Positions 1 through 10,173 of a DNA stretch of 64,000 nucleotides are shown here, piece by piece. The stretch covers positions 8,380,001 to 8,444,000 of the forward strand of contig LR990056.1 in the NCBI GenBank assembly GCA_905147135.1, in the 5' to 3' direction. The position numbers and the translations under genes were made by a program. Every line of letters starts with the position of its first letter. Within the stretch, counting starts at the first letter, position 1. Origin of the DNA: Blastobasis lacticolella (lineage: Eukaryota; Arthropoda; Insecta; Lepidoptera; Blastobasidae). The notes under the pieces are model-generated. The model saw only the letters and a program-made list of their open reading frames with translations. It was not told the DNA's origin and made no database searches.

Positions 1-81
1 CGCAAACTATGGACCACCTCGTTTCATAAAACTTATTAAAAAAAAGGTCAGATCCAGAGTAACCTTAACCAACGAGCATGT

Positions 82-175
82 ATGAAAAGGTGAACGCGCG
101 AAGAAACGAGAGAGCGGTTTGGCGTTACCGTAGCAAGTGGAAAAATGTGGTCTCTGCTTACCTCTTCGGAATATA
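82..175 (+). repeat. Non-LTR retrotransposon 3'-end fragment
   Basis: A short stretch containing accgtagcaagtgg followed by a gtggtctctgc-like motif recurs, diverged, at 17905-17985 and 54490-54600. In the other two copies the preceding bases translate as RLMNV(E/K)E, which resembles the extreme C-terminus of a lepidopteran non-LTR reverse transcriptase running into its 3' untranslated end. Here the frame is broken. Recognition rests on the three-way repetition within the window. Confidence 0.4.
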
Positions 176-213
176 TGTATTTTTTTATACTAGCTAAAAA
201 AGCCATTGAACGC

Positions 214-325
214 CAACTCACCTGGCGGTAAGTGAAGATGCGGCCGAAGATGCAGCATGCACAGCTTACTCACACTAGCCTTGAAGGTATCCAGATTACA
301 ATGATCAAGGAACATACTCACAGGC
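214..325 (+). repeat. Interspersed repeat, shared with 36905-37060
   Basis: The stretch ggtaagtgaagatgcggccg and the following 80 bases match 36940-37050 at diverged identity, including the gcggccgaagatg core and a later acaggcaa. The 36.9 kb copy starts with an aggcatttgacc motif also seen alone near 42850 and 49462. It looks like a truncated LINE 3' end; no coding potential remains. Confidence 0.45.
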
Positions 326-414
326 AACGTGCTCTATTCTTTAGCCGTGCATATTATAAAAGTTGAACAAAAACCAATTGAGTATTTGTATTTATATTAT
401 TGTAAAACGGCTCT

Positions 415-428
415 TGTGTGTGTGTGTG
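415..428. repeat. (TG)7 microsatellite
   Basis: Seven uninterrupted TG units. A comparable (AC) run lies at 60957-60974 and a (GA) run at 16634-16650. Confidence 0.9.
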
Positions 429-444
429 TACCGCAAATTATGTT

Positions 445-707
445 CATCATCATCATCACAGCCCGTAACAGTCTACTGCAGGACTTAGGGCCTCTCCCAC
501 GAAAGGGGAGGTTATTGCCATAATCTCCACGCTTGGCAGGCGGGTTAGAGATCGCAGTGTTTAAATATAACAATGGAAAATATTGCAGCCCATTTTCCAG
601 AATACGGAAACTCTTGATCTTTTACCTCGAAAACATAAGTCGCCTTGTACGACACCCATGAGCGTAAGGGGTTGGTGCTATTCTACTCTGACGGACACCA
701 CACGGCG
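445..707 (-). repeat. Dispersed retroposon, shared with 39475-39724
   Basis: The two copies are colinear over about 250 bases: a (CAT)n start, then agcccgtaacagtc, the cacgcttggcaggcgggtt core, gtcgccttgtacgacaccca and the end ggacaccacacggc. Read on the minus strand the element begins gccgtgtggtgtcc and ends in a (GAT)n tail, the usual polarity of a lepidopteran SINE or LINE tail. No open frame is present. Whether it is an independent SINE or the 3' end of an unseen LINE cannot be settled here. Confidence 0.6.
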
Positions 708-2204
708 AATATTAAAAATTAAAATAAATACACGGCTTATTAAAAAAAAATACACATATTAATATTATATATTTCGCTTCTACGTAGGGCAGCACTTACA
801 AAATCAAATATGGATCAGGCAAAGCTCGACATTTCTCTAAATCCACTAGTAGCCGAAGCTAGAATAGAATAAGGAAACGGAACTCTTATTTGTGTAAATA
901 ACTAAGCAAAGGCCGCCGACAATGTCTCGTTTGCTTTTAAGATATAAAAAATTCAGCAAGGCCACTAGCACACTGCAATTTGTGAGTTCCCGACTTCTGT
1001 TTTAAAATAAACTTAATAGTTACTGTTGTCTTAATGGCTGACCCCGCCAATTAAAATTTAAATTGTTTTTGTTTGTTTCACGGTTGTTCTGTGTTTATTT
1101 TCTAGAAAATACACTTCAGGAGTGCGCAATGAGAGTGGGACGGGACCATGGCATAGTAAATCTAAAGACTGCTCGCGTGCGAACAAAGCGTTATGAATTT
1201 TGTGATTATAGGTATATGGAATCTTGTCGAAGTCTAAATGCCCATTCTGATTGCGCGCAGATTAAAATTGCTTTATTTTATTTTAATTGCCTTTATTTTT
1301 AATCTTTTTAAAGTTCAATAACAACTCAAGGGTCATTTATAATTATACGCGTGATTTTCACGGCGAAATATTATTTTAAGTTATTTACGTATACCCATTG
1401 CTCACTTCGGAAACGTCCATGCTCACATTAGGAACCTAAAATCGGTTACGGCATATTTACTTAACCGATTTTAGGTTTCAATATAAGAAAACCCTAAGTA
1501 AAATATGAAACTAGAGTGGGTTTTTGAATCGGTGCCAAAAATTCTTACCGGACATGTAGTCTACGAGAATGCTACGCCGCGTCGTAGCAAGTTGCTACGA
1601 GACGGGCGTAGAGATATGATTCGTACCTGAAAAAAGAACACGTCCTCATTTTATTATTATTATACGTATTTATGGAACACTTCGTACCTACTGTGAAGTG
1701 ACCGGCGGAGTGGAATAAGCCATAAGTATTGACACATTAGAAAGTGACAGTAGGCAGACAAGGTATGAGTTCCCTGTAGACCGGTATACGGTCAGCTGAG
1801 TTTATTTATTTCTACATTCGTATGCCATGCGTGGGGAAAGATGTTACTAACTTCCGTAGGAACTGTCGCCTGTACGCCTGCGCGTGTTCCCTGGGTGGCG
1901 CTAACTATTGGCTGCTGTACAACACTAGAGCAAAAGTGTCCACCACCACTCTGAGAATCATATTCCTATGCAGTAGAGGTTTTTAAGCATCGTGAATTAA
2001 ATTTTTATTTCTTATGTAATAAATACTAATAATTAAGAAAGGTAGGGCATAGCGGGGTATCTCGTTCGAATTGGAGCCGCCCGACTGGGGAAGTACCTCC
2101 ACCTTACAGAATATCGCAGCGAAATAATACTCTTTTAAATAGTATTGTGTTTCTGCCGGTGAGTAAGGTTTCCAGTGCTTCATGGGGTGGGGATTTGGGG
2201 AACC
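708..2204. other. Unassigned AT-rich stretch with two hairpins
   Basis: I see no protein-like frame or known repeat here. The 79-codon frame at 1063-1302 has no recognisable content. The notable structures are a perfect 16-bp inverted repeat (arms 1433-1448 and 1462-1477) and an imperfect hairpin at 1572-1611 built around tcgtagcaa. Confidence 0.5.
1433..1477. repeat. Perfect 16-bp inverted repeat, 13-nt loop
   Basis: Arm aacctaaaatcggtta at 1433-1448 is followed by its exact reverse complement at 1462-1477. No flanking terminal repeat suggests a larger element. It belongs to the set of isolated short-loop hairpins noted in this window. Confidence 0.85.
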
Positions 2205-2376
2205 GTGGCTTTGGCAGTGGAAGCATTTGCCATTTTGCTGCCAGAGCAACGTGTTATAGAGGTGGACAACGCCTTGGCGATACTCTTAGTCTTGCTAATG
2301 TTTATAGGCAATGGTGAACACTTTCCATCAGGTTGCCCGCTTGCCTGTTTGTCTACCGTATGACATAAAAAAAATA
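2205..2376 (+). repeat. LINE 3'-untranslated tail, shared with 57640-57795
   Basis: The two copies agree over about 165 bases: ttggcagtgg, agagcaacgtgttatagagg, ggtga.cactttccatcagg, cccgcttgcc and taccgtatga followed by a short A run. The ending (taccatcagg, then gcttgcc, then an A run) is also at the end of the retroelement remnant at 35560-36012, where it directly follows an RT C-terminus. So these are best read as 5'-truncated LINE copies or a derived SINE. Confidence 0.6.
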
Positions 2377-3240
2377 CCCGGGTGTCAAACACGAGTTCAT
2401 TGGGTCTAATGCCTCCTCCATTTAGCCAACTGTTTTGGCTAAAGATGTTTGGCTGTAGCTGCAAAGGAAAACTTTCTTGTCGTGGTAATGCACTTATGCA
2501 CTTGTACTGTACCTGTTACGAATACCTTACGGTCTATAATCGTTCATCGAAACAGCAAAGTTATATCTTCTGAGCAACGTTCTCCGGTGTATTTTTTTAT
2601 TTAAATAGAAGGTATGTCTGTCTACCGGCTAACAAATATAAACACCAGTCGCCTTGTTCCATCGAAGCTTTTGTACCTCTCGTTTTAGAAGATTGGCGTA
2701 TATGTATGTGTGTGTGTTAGTGGTATCGTATCTTCCTGACGGCTGGACTGATTTCGTTCTGATTAGTTCTTACCATTATTTTATTTAAAATAAATATAAT
2801 GTTTTATCTTATTTAAAAAATAAAATTTCTAGCGGTCAATTCCGGCATCAATCAATTAGGTTAACTTCTGAAATTAATGCTGAAGCTTGTGATAGTAGTG
2901 TTTTCCTCGCAGTTGTTTAAAAAGCCTTCTTCACCGAGTCATTACCTTCCAGAAACTCTTCGCTTCCTAATTTGCGAATCGTGTTGTCGACAGATTATCT
3001 TGGCTCCCGACTCCTTTCCGAAGGTCCCTCCAAGTGTTGCTAAGAGGCTTATACTGTCCCGCGCGCGAAGGCGTGAGAGGCTTTTAAAGTATCAGTAAAA
3101 TTGGGGGAACATATGGTGGGGACGGATGGACTTTTTTTGTTAAAATGTATCGTACGGTAAGCTGACAGGGGTTGATTTACTGATGAATCTGATCAACTTG
3201 TATCAAGTGAGCAATTGGGTTTTTGTAATCTGTGATTTGA
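2377..3240. other. Unassigned stretch
   Basis: AT-rich sequence without a recognisable gene or repeat apart from a short TG run near 2705. The 73-codon frame at 2877-3098 has no features I can place. Confidence 0.4.
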
Positions 3241-3974
3241 CGATATTATCGTGGACGTCCACGATATAGGGCAGAGGTGGCATTTTGAGACGTTTCTGAT
3301 TTAACAGTTTATTTGACTTATCCCTTTCAATACGTGTCCCTATCATGCCACCTCTGCCATCCATCGGGGACGTCCATGATATAGGGTAGAGGTGGCATGA
3401 AGGTGACATTATTTAATATGACAGAAGTGTGACGTTTTAGGTGCAAATGGTTGTTTCGGGCTTGCCACAGAAAAAATATATTGTCGTCTGGATAGGTTTC
3501 TTATCATCATCATCATCTTGGCGTTAATGTCCCGGTTGTGCTCTCGCGCACGAGGGCCCGGGGTCCGCCTTGACCATGATCCAGGATTTTGCAGGTCAGG
3601 TAATTACAGTGGAGCGACTGCCGTCTGACCTCCATGACCATGCTAACAAGGGAAACTGACCAGATTGGATCATGGTTACACAGCCAGTCGCCTGAATGTG
3701 CAGGTTTTATCACGATGTTTTCCCTCACCGTAAGAGCATCGGTTAGTATTCTACTAATGTACATAACTCAGAAAACAGTCATTGGTACATGGCCGGAGCG
3801 GGATTCGAACCGGGACCTCTGGCTTACGAGTCGTATACTCTAACCGTTCGGCCACCGACGCTCTAGATAGGTTTCTTAAATTACCGTTTATTTGACTTAT
3901 CCCTTAAAATACGTGTCCAACCGCGTGTATCATGCCACCCCTCCCATACACCGGGGACATCCACGATAATATCG
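3241..3974. mobile_element. TIR element (MITE-like) split by a SINE
   Basis: The block starts cgatattatcgtggacgtcc and ends with the inverse, differing at one of 20 bases, so it has terminal inverted repeats. A perfect 20-bp palindrome lies at 3247-3266 next to the left end. A segment beginning gtttatttgacttatccctt occurs twice (from about 3308 and about 3887) with a following catgccacc...cat block, suggesting an internal duplication or two fused copies. SINE-1 has inserted at 3504-3865. No transposase is encoded and no clear target duplication of the outer element is visible, so the superfamily is unknown. Confidence 0.65.
3504..3865 (-). mobile_element. SINE-1, full-length tRNA-derived SINE
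   Basis: This is the best-preserved SINE-1 copy. On the minus strand it opens with a tRNA-like head (A-box-like gtggccgaacggttag; B box ggttcgaatcc), runs through a tRNA-unrelated body of about 270 bases, and ends in GAT units (catcatcatc on the plus strand). A 13-bp duplication, gataggtttctta, flanks it at 3491-3503 and 3866-3878, as expected for target-primed insertion. It encodes no protein; transcription would be by RNA polymerase III from the internal boxes. The head resembles a tRNA but lacks a proper cloverleaf, so it is not annotated as a tRNA gene. Confidence 0.9.
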
Positions 3975-4079
3975 TTACGTTACAAAATATAAAAGCGACC
4001 AATGGCGACTTTGTTAGACAATCTGACCATCTGATTGTTATTCTTATTCACAACACACATATTTCTTATCACATATTTT

Positions 4080-4351
4080 AAAACAAGCGATATTTACCAA
4101 AAATATTCTTGGTAAATAAACCGCTTGTTTTTTATTTTTATTTTTATAATTGAGTAATAGAGATGGTGATCCCACAGCTGTCACCAGTACAAATCAACTA
4201 ACTTTGTTGTCACCATCGCATTCAAACGTTCGCCATTGACACTGACAGTCGAAAGACCTCTCAGCCCGTACTAGTTCCTAGTTTTGTCATTAATTGAGTT
4301 CCCTACTACGTACGACAAACTAAAAAACTAAATTAAAACAAGGAACTCAAT
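4080..4351. repeat. Two imperfect inverted repeats
   Basis: An imperfect hairpin spans 4080-4131: aaaacaagcg and a later ccgcttgtttt enclose matching tttacca/tggtaaa arms. A second pair, attaattgagttcc near 4291 and its near-inverse ggaactcaatcaat near 4340, lies just before the mariner. Neither has coding content; they could be decayed miniature elements. Confidence 0.5.
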
Positions 4352-4423
4352 CAATGGCCATCTCTTTATATTTTTTATGACGTATGGGTGTCATTTTATT
4401 TAGTCTTTGGCAAAATAGCTATA

Positions 4424-4450
4424 CTTAGTCTGGCCATAAATACTGTTACA
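4424..4450 (+). repeat. Left terminal inverted repeat of the mariner
   Basis: Pairs with 5675-5701. Mismatches within the first 25 positions are at positions 2, 9 and 20. A TA dinucleotide lies immediately outside. Confidence 0.85.
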
Positions 4451-4566
4451 ATTAAAAATAAACAAAATATTACATTTGAATTTGGAATCTGTCATTTTTA
4501 TATTATTTTTTATTCTCTTTTCTTATTTTGGCGCCAATACATCGTACAATATTTTGCGATATTAAA

Positions 4567-5577
4567 ATGGAGTGGGGTGATAAAGAGAACCGAATCGCTG
4601 TGATTGCATTACATAAAGTAGGTATGGAGCCAAATGCAATTTTTAAAACTCTCCATACGCTTGGTATTAGTCAAATGTTTATGTATCGGGCTATTAATAG
4701 GTACAATGAGACCTTCTCTGTTTGTGACAGAAAAAGATCTGGCCGTCCACGTAGTGTTCATACGAAAAAGGTGGTCAAAGCAGTAAGGGAAAGAATTCGA
4801 AGAAATCCTGTCCGAAAGCAAAAGATTTTATCTCGGGAGATGAAGATAGCACCTAGAACCATGTCGCGTATTTTAAAAGATGACTTAGGACTTACAGCCT
4901 ATAAGAGACTTAAAAAAGAATAGGGTGGTAAAATCGAAACAACTACTGAAGCGGTACGCAAAGGGAGGTCACAGAAAAATGTTGTTTACGGATGAGAAAT
5001 ATTTTTTACAATTGAGCAACATTTTAACAAACAAAATGAGCTCAAAGCTCTAAGAAAGCTTCCCAATTAGTCGACAGAGTGCAACGTGGGCATTATCCGA
5101 CTTCAGTGATGGTTTTGTGGGGTGTTAGCTATGAAGGAGTGACTGAGCCATACTTTTGTGAAAAAGGTATCAAAACCTCGGCACAAGTGTATCAGGATAC
5201 CATTCATGAGAAGGTAGTTAGGCCCCTTAACAACACCATGTTCAATAACCAAGAATGGTCCTTCCAGCAAGACTCGGCGCCGGGTCACAAAGTTCGGTCC
5301 ACGCAGTCTCGGTTGGAATCGAACGTTTCCGACTTCATCAGAGCTGAAGACTGACCATCGTCTAGTCCCGATCTTAATCCGCTGGATTATGATTTATGGT
5401 CAGTTTTGGAGAGTAAGTACGGCTTGCTCTAAACGCCATGATAATTTAGAGTCCCTAAAACAATCCATACGATTGGCACTGAAGAGTTTTCCCATGGAAA
5501 GAGTGCGTGCTTCTATTGATAACTGGCCTCAACGTTTAAAGGACTGTATTGCAGCCAATGGAGACCACTTCAAATAA
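4567..5577 (+). pseudogene. maT-type mariner transposase, frameshifted
   Basis: The transposase would bind the element's inverted ends and cut and paste it. The N-terminal part (ATG at 4567 to the stop at 4921) has two helix-turn-helix-like segments separated by a GRPR motif, as in Tc1/mariner proteins. The catalytic core continues in other frames: FTDEK holds the first Asp (4991-4993), QQDSAPGHK the second (5271-5273) and SPDLNPLDYDLW the third (5385-5387). The last two are separated by 37 codons, the spacing that defines the maT (DD37D) group. Frame changes occur near 4920, near 5000 and before 5079; an in-frame TGA at 5352 sits where a Trp is expected, and another shift near 5410 precedes the C-terminal part ending 5577. 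An ATG 39 bases upstream (4528) is in frame but adds nothing conserved. All three catalytic residues survive, so inactivation is through frame breaks. Confidence 0.88.
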
Positions 5578-5674
5578 GCTTTTTATATTTTAAATTGTTT
5601 TATATTTACGTATTAAACTAACAAATTGTAAAAGTAATAAATGTTATTTGCAATAGACAAATATTTTTTTTCTT

Positions 5675-5701
5675 TATTACAATATTTATGGCAAGACTAG
5701 G
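5675..5701 (-). repeat. Right terminal inverted repeat of the mariner
   Basis: Inverse partner of 4424-4450; TA follows at 5702-5703. Confidence 0.85.
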
Positions 5702-5703
5702 TA

Positions 5704-7025
5704 ATTTAGCGGAAGCCACATACATAAAAAGAAAAAGTTTATTTTCCATTTCATAGGTAAGTTGGTCACATAATCTTATTATTTTTCTCCTACTATTGGA
5801 TTTATATTATCTTTAATAATTTGATTATTAATTCCTTATTATTTTAATATAATAAGATTTAATTTAGGGTTTTTATTTTTTTGTGTGGACTAGAATAGGG
5901 GTTTATACAGTAATAATTGCAACCCTGTTATTTTTTAACTAATTTCAATTTCTATTTTATTATTTGTTTTAGGTATGATCCTATATTTTGGCAAATGATC
6001 AGTATCAGAAAATAACCATATTAAATCATGTCTACACACCTATTCACTCATTTAATATGTGATATATCAACCGCTGGTTTCGAAATCACAATTTGCTCAA
6101 AGGACATGGCTCATAGCGACTGTAATCAAGCCCAAAGGGGCAATGAACCAGGATCCGTGCATACAAAGCAGCACAAACACGGTTATACCTATATTAAATA
6201 AAGCATCTCAGAATAAAGCTTGTGCTTGAATAAGATCCTCTTGCATGCATCCATCTTAAAATGAGGCTCAGGTTTCCAACATTTCAAAGGCTATATGTTC
6301 TGGGTTTTCTACTGCGTACCTTTGTATCCGGTACATACCTTTAAAATGTGTTATTTTAACCGCGATAGTTTAAAACATTGGGTTTCCAATAATATTAACA
6401 CAATATTTAAATAATATGCACAATTTTGGAAAAATAATAAAATAAATATAGTTGACTGCAAATAAAATTAGATTTGAATGATAATAGAACACCTACTGAG
6501 AACAAACAAAATCAAGGAATTCCAATTAATAGAACAACGGACTCGAATTTAATAATTAATTTGATCGAAATTGGAATTGGGAGTTATTATTTGATCAAAT
6601 CGCAAACTTCACTAACAGAAGCCGAATCAAATCAATCAAATAGTAGTGTTCAAATTTCAGAATTTCATTATTATTATTTGTATTCGCTTCACCCGATGGC
6701 TTTTCAAAGCCGGAAGGGCGTAAAAGGTAGCTTATCCTGTTCCATTTCATGAACTAAATCTGGGATTTCCACGTGAAAGGAAGAATTAATTAGACCTTTG
6801 TAACTAAAAGTACGAGTATACTTTAGGATTTCCTATTTCCGGCGGACATAGTCTATCCTATCCGTGTGTTAGTATTCATATAAATATTAACGGGTTTTCT
6901 TGTCTAATGTTATTTTCGGCTGTTACACTATCTTTAAGAAAAAATCACGTTTATTTAATATCTTCGATTGCAATCGAAGGTCGTGTTCAAGTCTCAGAAA
7001 CTACACGATGGTTATAATAAAAAAA
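5704..7025. other. Unassigned AT-rich stretch
   Basis: Very AT-rich and low in complexity (poly-T runs, TTATTA-type repeats). The 92-codon frame at 6474-6752 is Asn/Ser/Ile-rich and looks like a chance frame in AT-rich DNA. No repeat family is recognised. Confidence 0.4.
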
Positions 7026-7256
7026 TAATCGTGGACAAATTCACACAACGCCATCTAGCCCCAAACTAAGCAAAGCTTGTATTATGGGTGCTAGATAACT
7101 GATCAACTACTTAAATACTTTTTTTTATATTATAGAACACCCATACCCGTAACAGACATTAAAATTCATCATTTCATTTCTGCCGGGCCGTGAATCGAAC
7201 CCGGGACCTCTTGCGTGGCAGACCGGCATGTTGACCACTGAACCACTCAGGTCGTC
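7026..7256 (-). mobile_element. SINE-2, full-length tRNA-derived SINE
   Basis: On the minus strand it starts gacgacctgagtggttcag, has a tRNA-like head with the B box gggttcgattc, and then a body that ends in the block tagcacccat/gcaaagctttgc/ttggggctagatggcg. Copies or pieces lie at 15471-15704, 17985-18085, 36011-36148, 40530-40662, 46870-46955 and 63948-64000. Its body differs from SINE-1. The head abuts the Jockey-like remnant at 7257 directly. No target duplication is obvious. Confidence 0.85.
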
Positions 7257-8117
7257 AAACAGTCGGTTGGTCGGTTACAGTAGAAGATGGTTACAGATGT
7301 CGAGGAAGTTCCGACGGTGTAGCGGTCTCGGTTCCGCTCAAATGTCAGGTGGTGCAGAACACGGGTAAGCTGGAGCGTGGTGCTGTGTTCGCTGTGGAAA
7401 TCGAACTGCTCCTCACGCAGCTGGATGTGTGGGTGTAGTCTCCGCAGCAGAAGTCGCTCAAACAACTATAGCTACGTGATGTAGCAGGGTGATCGGGCGG
7501 TAGGACGACGGTTGACGGCAGTCTTTCCCCTGCTTCGGAAGGACTATCACCTTTCACATCTTCCACGATGTCGGGAAGTATCCTGTGCGTAGGTACCCAT
7601 TGAATAGGCGCGACAGTGCCACTATGCACTTGTGGGGGAGCCTCTTAAACGCCGTCTGGCTACGGGAGGCTCGCCAACATGGTCAATAAGTTTCTCCCAT
7701 GTGGCGCTGCGGAAATCCCTCACAGCAGCCGAAAGCTGCTCGGAGACCCTGTTCAAACGCACCGTTGTGGTTGGTAGTGGTGCCGCTGCCGCCTGTTCCG
7801 CGTAAGTGCGGGGCCTAGACAAAGGCGAGGCAACAGTGGGCAGCGTGGGCGACAAAGGCGGTGTCGTGCGGCCCTGGGCTTATTTGGTGAGTCGATGGCC
7901 ACATGGAGTCCAGGGTGGGCGTGAACAGTATACTGTTGTGCACGCCTTCATCCATTTGGCCAGATGTTGTGGCTGCGGGGTATGTCGCCGTCGACAGCGA
8001 TTCGGGTAGTGGCACGCCTATGGGTCGGTACTGCTCCGGCAGCGGTGCGACCCATGTTGCTGTGTGGTGCGATTGTACTTTCGTCGCCATTACGTGGTTA
8101 GCCCTATAGGCCCGCAC
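7257..8117 (-). pseudogene. Jockey-like non-LTR reverse transcriptase remnant
   Basis: Read on the minus strand in several frames. Frame 7247-7465 gives FERLLLRRLHPHIQLREEQ and then a HSTTLQLTRVLHHLT motif, the fingers segment of a Jockey-group reverse transcriptase. Just upstream another frame gives SYRPITLLHHVA, the motif before it. Frame 7622-7855 (AAVRDFRSATWEKLIDHVGE) fits the linker between endonuclease and RT. The upstream 7815-8117 frame may be a further part but I cannot place it. Palm (YxDD), thumb and 3' end are missing, cut off where SINE-2 begins. Stops and frame changes make it dead. GC content is higher than in the flanks, consistent with retained coding sequence. Confidence 0.75.
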
Positions 8118-8127
8118 CTGCCTCCGT

Positions 8128-8175
8128 CACATCAGTTGGCCCACTTGCCTGCCTTCCGTATAACATAAAAAACAT
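8128..8175 (+). repeat. Short LINE 3' tail
   Basis: The bases ttggcccacttgcctgcctt followed by ccgtataacataaaaaa match the ends of the 2205-2376 and 57640-57795 copies. Only the last 45 or so bases are present. Confidence 0.45.
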
Positions 8176-9117
8176 ATCCTCTTTTCTCGTCAAGATATTT
8201 TATTATACGCAATCCCTTTCCCTTTCCTTTTGTGTCGGCAGGCGGCATAATCAAGTGAAGCTTATATTCAATAGAGCCTCTTAAAACAAACATGCCTGGA
8301 CCCACTCGTCCCGCTTTTGTCTAGAACAAAAAAGGGGTAAATGGAGTATAGCCAACGAGCCAAACCCATATATCTTATTTCGGGCCGCCTACTCGGTTTG
8401 GACCTTCGCGTATTAAACATTGCCAGCAAAACCTATTAGTCTTTCGTTTGAGAGGAAGTTTGAGAGAAGGCTTTTACATTAAGTTAGTTATTGTGTGGTG
8501 CTGAGAGTTGCCTTCAATTACTAATAAAGGAAAGTACTTTTTGAGTTGAAAATTATTTTACTCAAATTAGGTTTATACTTGCACATCTCTTACTTACGGA
8601 AATTCATCACTTGCAAATCGATTTCTTCTCTGTCGAAAGCAATGTATCAGAGCCATCTGCAACGTAGATACACTAACTTCATGTAGACCTCTTTTTAAAC
8701 ATTTTAACCTGCTGACTGTACCTTGCATGTATATATACGAGGTCTGCGTATCTATTTAAAAAAGTATCCGATACTACTAAATTTAATACCAGGTTTCCCG
8801 ATAGATTGGTTGTCCCTACCCATTCAACGACACTTTACAGCTGTAATAGTTATTCGATGGCAATTAAAAAAAAAAAAACTGTTTTTATACTGTAAAGGAA
8901 TTCTTTGACTCGTTTAAACGTGGATATGAACTAAAGATAGTGAAGGTAGTAGGTATGAAATTATTTTATAATGATGTGGTGGTTTTAATAATTTTATGAA
9001 TTTGTATTGACATATAATGGGTACTATTAGTAAATAAGTACCTTGACATATTATTTAATTCTAATGACATATTTTATTTTAATTTATTGGATAAATAATT
9101 TTTTATTGGGAATTAAT
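8176..9117. other. Unassigned stretch
   Basis: AT-rich, with an A11 run at 8867-8878. I see no gene or repeat that matches elsewhere in the window. Confidence 0.4.
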
Positions 9118-10173
9118 AAATTGCATAGTATACTTAATAGCCAATACGGCTTCAGGCCGGGCTGCAGCATCATGGATCCAGTCTTTGCTCTCAAGGTCCT
9201 CCAGGAGTCCCATTGCAGTAGGAATCAACTGTTGCATTACGCATTTCTCGACCTGCAGAGGGCTTTCGACAGTGTCCCTCGGGAGTTAATCTGGTGGGCT
9301 CTGAGAGCAAAGTCTGTGCCCGAGGCGTACATTTCTATCATACAGGACATGTATGCCATTACTGGAGCTGTTGTCAAAACCATCGTAACCCATACTAAAC
9401 CTTCCCGATTGTTGTAGGTGTCCACCAGGGTTCTGTTTTAAGTCCTTACTTGTTTTGCATAGTGCTCGAGGCTTATGAAACACGTGGAAGGATGTACTAG
9501 AAAACGGTGGTTTGAAGATGAATATCGCCATAACAGAGTATATGGCCAGCTGCAGCGCGGATCCCGACACCATCCGAATAGGTAACGAAGCTGTCAATAG
9601 AACAGATAAATTCAAATACCTCGGATCCGTGATGCACGAGTCCGGCCATATCGGCCCCGATGTCAAATCCCGAATATCTGCGGCTTGAGCCAAATGGCAG
9701 GAACAAAAATCCCTGTAAAGCTCAAAGGGCTTATATACAAGAGTATAATTAGACCGGTGATGATCTATGGCTGCGAGACATTGCCAACGCTGACAAAACA
9801 CGTTCGCGAACTCCACGCCAACGAAATGAAAATGCTGCGCTGGATGAGCGGAGTTACACGACTCGATCGAGTACGTAACGAGTACATCCGCAGCAGCCTT
9901 GGTGTGAGGGATATCGCAGATAAGATCGAGGAGGCTCGTCTGCGCTGGTTTGGTCACGTGTTGCGTAAGCCTCAGGGATACGTGGGAAATAGGTGCCTGA
10001 ATCTGCCGGTATCAGGAAAAAGGCCCCATGGGCGGCATAAGAAGCGATGGATTGACATCGCTGAGTCCAATGCGAGAGCCAACGGCTTACGACAAGGGGA
10101 TGCCGAAGACCGGGCGAAGTGGAGAAGATTGAGTAGGAAAGCGGACCCTGGCAGAGGCCGGGATAAGTGCTAG
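9118..10173 (+). pseudogene. RTE-like retrotransposon remnant, RT palm deleted
   Basis: The first frame carries QYGFRPGCSIMDPVFALKV and FLDLQRAFDSVPRELIWWAL, RT motifs 2 and 3. A frameshift near 9415 leads to GVHQGSVLSPYLFCIVLE, motif 4. The YADD palm motif that should follow is absent: the next readable block (9500-9690) is GGLKMN and then FKYLGSVMHESG, the thumb region. A last open frame, 9685-10173, carries LIYKSIIRPVMIYGCETL, the LRWFGHVLRKPQ block, GRHKKRWIDIAE and DRAKWRRLSRKADPGRGRD, the standard RTE-type C-terminus. The stop at 10171-10173 is followed by GAT units, the element's own tail. The endonuclease is missing (5' truncation), so the copy is dead. It is a different family from the intact element at 20.3-24 kb. 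Confidence 0.85.

Larger units (their letters stand above)
4424..5701 (+). mobile_element. Mariner element of the maT (DD37D) type, both ends present
   Basis: Terminal inverted repeats are visible: the left end cttagtctggccataaatac and the inverse of the right end match at 22 of the first 25 positions. Both ends are flanked by TA (4422-4423, 5702-5703), the target duplication of Tc1/mariner elements. The 1278-bp length is normal for the superfamily. The encoded transposase is split by several frameshifts and at least one stop, so the copy cannot move by itself, although its ends could still be recognised by a related transposase. Confidence 0.9.

Noticed and set aside
3770..3865. tRNA gene on the minus strand (A- and B-box-like motifs)
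   Set aside because: The same head occurs at the start of several SINE-1 copies with body, GAT tail and target duplication; the arms do not form a proper cloverleaf.
7180..7256. tRNA gene on the minus strand
   Set aside because: It is the head of SINE-2, repeated at 15.6 and 36.1 kb with the same body.
9286..9957. 223-codon minus-strand frame
   Set aside because: It is antisense to RT motifs 3 and 4 and the thumb of the plus-strand RTE-like remnant.
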